Positions 7,597 through 10,482 of a stretch of DNA of 10,482 nucleotides are shown here, in pieces. How positions within the stretch are numbered: position 1 is the stretch's first letter; every line of letters begins with the position of its first letter. This stretch comes from Paracoccus sp. (in: a-proteobacteria) (lineage in GTDB: Bacteria; Pseudomonadota; Alphaproteobacteria; Rhodobacterales; Rhodobacteraceae): assembly GCA_018056045.1 (NCBI GenBank), contig JAGPGI010000060.1, forward strand, positions 1-10,482, given 5' to 3'. Made by a program: the position numbers and the translations under genes. The notes under the pieces were generated by a model. It did not search any database. It was not told where the DNA came from and saw only the letters and a list, made by a program, of their open reading frames with translations.

Positions 7597-8061
7597 CTAG
7601 AACATGGTGTTTTCATTGGCCGAGGTTTCGGGCACGGGCTGGATGACATCCCAATGCTCGACGATCCTGCCATCCTCGACGCGGAAGATATCGACGATGG
7701 CCTCGCCGCGGTCTTCGGCATTCTGCATCGAGTGGTTGTGCAGCCAGACCAGGTCGCCATCGGCGGCCGAGCGCACGACCTTGGTGCGGGCCTCGGGGTT
7801 GTCCTTGAAGAACTGGGTGAAATAGGAAACGAAGGGTTCCTTGCCGTCGGGCACATGGGGGTTGTGCTGCTTGTAATCCTCGGTCAGCACGGCGGCACCT
7901 TCTTCGACCATGTGCTGGTTGAACACCTTGTCATAAAAATCGACCACCAGCTTGCGGTTGGCCTCCTCCTGCGCGGTGTCGCGCGGCTCTTGTGCCACGC
8001 CGGGCGCGGCAAGGCCCGCTGTCAGGATCGCTGCGGCAAGCAGGGGTTTCAAAGCTTTCAT
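7597..8061 (-). CDS. Secreted SnoaL-like / NTF2-fold protein (COG4922-like)
   Basis: A 154-residue protein with a signal peptide (residues 1-23, MKALKPLLAAAILTAGLAAPGVA, probable cleavage before QEP), so the mature protein should be periplasmic. The mature part is one cone-shaped NTF2-like domain: an N-terminal helix ANRKLVVDFYDKVFNQ (34-49), YKQHNPHVPDGKEPFVSYF (63-81), DGDLVWLHNH (101-110) and the closing strands GEAIVDIFRVEDGRIVEHWD (119-138). It resembles proteins described as predicted SnoaL-like aldol-condensation enzymes (COG4922), but many members of the fold only bind ligands, and no reaction can be assigned. The ATG at 8061 has GAGG at 7 nt and places the signal peptide at the N-terminus. 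The frame is open to 8136, but that extension would run into a stem-loop and has no family match. The gene sits alone between the mtaB hairpin and the next operon's promoter. Confidence 0.8.
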   Translation of the reverse strand: MKALKPLLAAAILTAGLAAPGVAQEPRDTAQEEANRKLVVDFYDKVFNQHMVEEGAAVLTEDYKQHNPHVPDGKEPFVSYFTQFFKDNPEARTKVVRSAADGDLVWLHNHSMQNAEDRGEAIVDIFRVEDGRIVEHWDVIQPVPETSANENTMF

Positions 8062-8109
8062 CAATGTCCTCGGGCTTTCAGTTGCAGGGACAGGAAAGCA
8101 GAAAGCCGC

Positions 8110-8139
8110 GCCGTTGGGAAATGAACTTTCCCACACGGC
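8110..8139 (-). terminator. Stem-loop downstream of mtaB, possible terminator or operator
   Basis: On the minus strand GCCGT, a single bulged G, TGGGAAA, a 5-nt loop, TTTCCCA and ACGGC form a 12-bp stem, beginning 20 bp past the mtaB stop. It is the best hairpin in the window and stands at the natural end of the dapF-mtaB unit. The following sequence (GCGGCTTTCTGCTTTCC) is only moderately T-rich, so it is not a perfect intrinsic terminator. The inner arms TGGGAAA/TTTCCCA form a symmetrical site that could alternatively be a repressor operator for the SnoaL-like gene, whose ATG is 48 bp further on. Confidence 0.5.
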
Positions 8140-8159
8140 CTTGTCATGATTTCATTGGA

Positions 8160-9440
8160 TTACAGGTATCCAGCCGTATCCGCTTGCAGCCGCTGGCCAT
8201 CGTGGCCGGTGATGGTCAGGTCCATCAGCGTGCCTTCGGGCATATCATGGGCAAAGGCGACCTCGGTGAAATGCTCGGTCCGGCCCAGACGCGGGCCTTC
8301 GGTCAGGATCCGGCGCGTCTGGCCGATCTGCGCCTGCAGATGCCGGACCAGCGCGGCATCACCCGTCGCCCGCAACCTTGCCGCACGGTCCTTGATCGCC
8401 GGCCCCGGCACACGCGGCATCCGCGCGGCGGGCGTGCCCTTGCGCGCCGAATAGGGAAAGACATGCAGGAAGGTCAGGCCGCAATCTTCGACCAGCTTCA
8501 GGCTGTTTTCAAACATCGCCTCGGTCTCGGTCGGAAAGCCGGCGATGATGTCGGCGCCAAAGACGATGCCGGGCCGCAGCCGCCGCGCCTCGTCGCAAAA
8601 GCGGATGGCGTCATCGCGCAGATGGCGGCGCTTCATCCGCTTCAGGATCATGTCGTCACCGGCCTGCAGGCTCAGGTGCAGATGCGGCATCAGGCGCGGC
8701 TCGGTCGCAATGGCCAGCATCAGGTTCTCGTCCGCCTCGATCGAATCGATCGAGCTGATGCGCAGGCGCGGCAGATCGGGCACCAGACGCAGGATGCGCA
8801 TGACCAGATCGCCCAGACGCGGCTGGCCCGGCAGATCGGCCCCCCACGAGGTCAGATCGACCCCGGTCAGCACCACCTCATGAAAGCCGCGATCCCGCAG
8901 CCGCTTGATCTGGTCCACCACGACACCCGCGGGCACGGACCGGGAATTGCCGCGCCCGTAAGGGATGATGCAGAAGGTGCAGCGGTGGTCACAGCCATTC
9001 TGGACCTGCACATAGGCGCGATGGCGGCCGAAGCCGTCGATCAGATGCCCCGCCGTTTCCTTGACCGACATGATATCATCGACCTGCACCTTTTCGGTCT
9101 GGCCGATCAGGTCAGGCGCCTGAATCTGTGCCCATGTCTGGGGCTGCATCTTTTCGTGATTGCCGATGACGCGCGTGACCTCGGCCATGGCGGCAAAGGT
9201 TTCCGGCTCGGTCTGCGCCGCACAGCCGGTGACGATGACCGGCGCGCCGGGATTTTCGCGCGCCAGCCGGCGGATTTCCTGCCGCGCCTTGCGCACCGCC
9301 TCGGCGGTGACGGCGCAGGTGTTCACGATCACCGCGCCTTGCAGCCCGGCGGTCTCGGCCATTTCGCGCATGGCCTCGGTCTCGTAAGCATTCAGCCGGC
9401 AGCCCAGCGTGGCAAAGACCGGAGGCTTCAGATCCTTCAT
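8160..9440 (-). CDS. mtaB: tRNA (t6A37) methylthiotransferase, MtaB type
   Basis: MtaB converts N6-threonylcarbamoyladenosine at position 37 of ANN-decoding tRNAs, tRNA-Lys(UUU) above all, into its 2-methylthio form, using two iron-sulfur clusters and S-adenosylmethionine. The 426-residue product has the three-part layout of the family. The N-terminal domain carries three cluster Cys: TLGCRLNAYE (Cys14), NTCAVT (Cys42) and TGCAAQ (Cys73). The radical SAM core has CDHRCTFCIIPYGRG (Cys150, Cys154, Cys157), with later signatures VVLTGVDLTSWG (189-200), LHLSLQAGDD (254-263) and DIIAGFPTET (297-306). A C-terminal TRAM-like domain follows from about 370. TLGCRLN with ITS-like spacing, rather than the MiaB or RimO versions, points to MtaB. 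The ATG overlaps the dapF stop (ATGA), so the two genes are coupled; no strong ribosome binding site is seen. A stem-loop follows the gene. Confidence 0.92.
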   Translation of the reverse strand: MKDLKPPVFATLGCRLNAYETEAMREMAETAGLQGAVIVNTCAVTAEAVRKARQEIRRLARENPGAPVIVTGCAAQTEPETFAAMAEVTRVIGNHEKMQPQTWAQIQAPDLIGQTEKVQVDDIMSVKETAGHLIDGFGRHRAYVQVQNGCDHRCTFCIIPYGRGNSRSVPAGVVVDQIKRLRDRGFHEVVLTGVDLTSWGADLPGQPRLGDLVMRILRLVPDLPRLRISSIDSIEADENLMLAIATEPRLMPHLHLSLQAGDDMILKRMKRRHLRDDAIRFCDEARRLRPGIVFGADIIAGFPTETEAMFENSLKLVEDCGLTFLHVFPYSARKGTPAARMPRVPGPAIKDRAARLRATGDAALVRHLQAQIGQTRRILTEGPRLGRTEHFTEVAFAHDMPEGTLMDLTITGHDGQRLQADTAGYL

Positions 9441-10264
9441 CCCCGCCAGACCCCGTCAAAGACATGCGCCGTCGGGCCGGTCATCCAGACCCCGTCCTCG
9501 CGCCAGTCGATTTCAAGCTGCCCGCCCGGCACGTTCACCCGGACGCGGCGCCCGGTCAGCCCACGCCGGGCCGCCGCAACCACCGCCGCGCAAGAACACG
9601 AGCCCGAGGCCAGCGTGATCCCGGTTCCACGTTCCCATATCCGCAGAATGATTTCGTCGGATGAGACGATCTCGACGACCTCGACATTGGTCCGCTGCGG
9701 GTAAAACGGGTGGTGTTCATGAAGGGGGCCAAAGCTTTCCAGATCGACCGCCGCCGCATCGGAAACGAAAAAGGTCATATGCGGATTGCCCATACCCGTT
9801 GCCACCGGATCGCCCGCGATGGGCAGGTGCAGCGTATCGAGATCCGCAGCCAGCGGGATCTTTGCCCAATCCAGCACCGGCGCGCCCATATTGACACGCG
9901 TGAGGCCGTTCCCCGCGTCCTCGGCCAGCAGGACGGCATGATCCGTGGCCAGCCGCAGCGACTTTGCGCCAGTCTCGTCCATCAGATGCCGGGCGACACA
10001 GCGCGTCGCATTGCCACAAGCCGCCGAGAACGAGCCATCCGCGTTGAAAAACACCAGCCTCGCGTCGGCATTCTGCCCCGGCAGGATGACAGCAAGCTGA
10101 TCAAAGCCCACCCCGCGATGGCGGTCGGCGATGGCCGTGACCGTGGTGGCATCGGGCAGCGCCCCCGTCAGGCGGGCGTCGATGACAACGAAATCATTGC
10201 CCAGCCCATGCATTTTCATGAAGGGCAATCCGGCAGTGTTTGCAGGGCTTTTAAGCTGTTCCAT
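9437..10264 (-). CDS. dapF: Diaminopimelate epimerase (unusual second active-site loop)
   Basis: DapF interconverts LL- and meso-diaminopimelate, the precursor of lysine and of the peptidoglycan cross-link. The 275-residue product is of normal length with both symmetrical halves. KMHGLGNDF (residues 17-25), NADGSFSAACGNATRC (74-89, catalytic Cys83), GMGNPHMTFFV (157-167), RTNVE (191-195) and WERGTGITLA (210-219, Glu211) are clear. In most DapF proteins the second catalytic Cys sits in ACGSGAC; here the codons read ASGSCSC, so the catalytic position is Ser220 and Cys residues occur at 223 and 225. The family Glu in the first loop (GSE) is also replaced, by Phe79. This could be a lineage variant or signal altered activity. 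I chose the ATG at 10264; a TTG at 10309 and the ATG at 10219 are alternatives, and none has a good ribosome binding site. The stop overlaps the mtaB start. Confidence 0.93.
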   Translation of the reverse strand: MEQLKSPANTAGLPFMKMHGLGNDFVVIDARLTGALPDATTVTAIADRHRGVGFDQLAVILPGQNADARLVFFNADGSFSAACGNATRCVARHLMDETGAKSLRLATDHAVLLAEDAGNGLTRVNMGAPVLDWAKIPLAADLDTLHLPIAGDPVATGMGNPHMTFFVSDAAAVDLESFGPLHEHHPFYPQRTNVEVVEIVSSDEIILRIWERGTGITLASGSCSCAAVVAAARRGLTGRRVRVNVPGGQLEIDWREDGVWMTGPTAHVFDGVWRG

Positions 10265-10318
10265 GGCGGTCACATACGCTTGCCAAAGAGATTCTGCCAG
10301 AGGCGGCAATTTTTCCGC

Positions 10319-10347
10319 TTGACCCCGCCCGGCACCACCCCTAGTAA
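10319..10347 (+). promoter_or_regulatory. Probable promoter of tRNA-Lys
   Basis: TTGACC (10319-10324, five of six matches to the -35 consensus and preceded by C, as in many alphaproteobacterial promoters), a 17-nt spacer and a weak -10 TAGTAA (10342-10347). Transcription would begin around 10354, about ten bases before the mature tRNA 5' end. It lies in the 98-bp gap shared with the divergent dapF, for which I find no equally good promoter. Confidence 0.5.
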
Positions 10348-10362
10348 GCCGCCCTGTGATGT

Positions 10363-10438
10363 GGGCCCGTAGCTCAGTTGGTAGAGCAACTGACTTTTAA
10401 TCAGTGGGTCACAGGTTCGAATCCTGTCGGGCTCACCA
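10363..10438 (+). tRNA. tRNA-Lys (anticodon UUU)
   Basis: A complete 76-nt tRNA with encoded CCA. The acceptor arm GGGCCCG pairs with CGGGCTC (one G-U), discriminator A and CCA at 10436-10438. The D arm is GCTC...GAGC with AGTTGGTA in the loop. The anticodon stem ACTGA/TCAGT encloses the loop CTTTTAA with anticodon TTT at 10396-10398 and A37 at 10399. The T arm is CACAG/CTGTC-like with the invariant GTTCGAATC. A UUU anticodon followed by A37 is the classical substrate for t6A and then MtaB methylthiolation. The gene is divergent from dapF. The 44 bases after it contain no terminator or gene that I can recognise. Confidence 0.98.
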
Positions 10439-10482
10439 CTGAATTTCCTGTCTGTCGCTGGTCACGCAGTTTGGGCACTTTG

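Noticed and set aside
6619..8124. A 501-codon open frame on the plus strand
   Set aside because: It is antisense to the deacetylase-like and SnoaL-like genes, has low-complexity composition and matches no family; a GC-driven shadow.
7992..9704. A 570-codon open frame on the plus strand
   Set aside because: It is antisense to mtaB and part of dapF, with no ribosome binding site or domain; a shadow of the real genes.
10265..10362. A promoter for dapF on the minus strand
   Set aside because: Candidates such as CTGGCA with TATGTG at 18 nt match too poorly to list.
1..10482. Mobile elements, CRISPR arrays, toxin-antitoxin pairs or defence genes
   Set aside because: No long direct or inverted repeats, transposase or integrase motifs or repeat-spacer arrays were found, and the tRNA gene has no visible attachment-site duplication or integrase beside it in this window.

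Overview
This is GC-rich, gene-dense bacterial chromosome, and it looks like a Rhodobacteraceae-type alphaproteobacterium, with Paracoccus or a close relative as my best guess. I base this on the protein flavour, on the order (histone-deacetylase-like gene)-xseB-ispA-dxs, and on frequent 4-bp ATGA/GTGA overlaps between genes. The lineage is inferred from pattern; no database was searched. I see no insertion sequence, phage gene, CRISPR array, integrase or other sign of an accessory island. The window reads as ordinary housekeeping DNA.

Layout. (1) Positions 1-904, minus: the N-terminal 301 codons of AMP nucleosidase (amn), running off the left edge. (2) Positions 1003-2849, plus: a translationally coupled pair, a luciferase-like (LLM class) flavin monooxygenase followed by an atypical short-chain dehydrogenase-like protein that lacks the usual Tyr/Lys pair. 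Its stop codon interlocks with the stop of the converging gene. (3) Positions 2846-7506, minus: a probable operon, read right to left, of a histone-deacetylase-family amidohydrolase, xseB, ispA, dxs and a secreted SH3-domain protein. A plausible promoter lies so close to the first start codon that the mRNA may be leaderless. (4) Positions 7597-8061, minus: a small secreted SnoaL/NTF2-like protein standing alone. (5) Positions 8160-10264, minus: dapF and mtaB, overlapping by 4 bp, with a strong stem-loop after mtaB. (6) Positions 10363-10438, plus: tRNA-Lys(UUU) with its own promoter, divergent from dapF. The last 44 bases (10439-10482) hold nothing I can identify.

How the genes work together. 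Dxs makes 1-deoxy-D-xylulose 5-phosphate, the entry to the MEP isoprenoid pathway, and IspA uses the C5 products to make farnesyl diphosphate for quinones, undecaprenyl carriers and carotenoids. XseB is the small subunit of exonuclease VII and shares the operon without an obvious metabolic link. DapF makes meso-diaminopimelate for peptidoglycan and lysine, MtaB methylthiolates t6A37 in ANN-reading tRNAs, and tRNA-Lys(UUU), the classical MtaB substrate, lies beside them.

I found no convincing new system. The best second-look items are a Ser in place of the second catalytic Cys of DapF, the dapF/mtaB/tRNA-Lys(UUU) neighbourhood, and the probably leaderless promoter of the isoprenoid operon.
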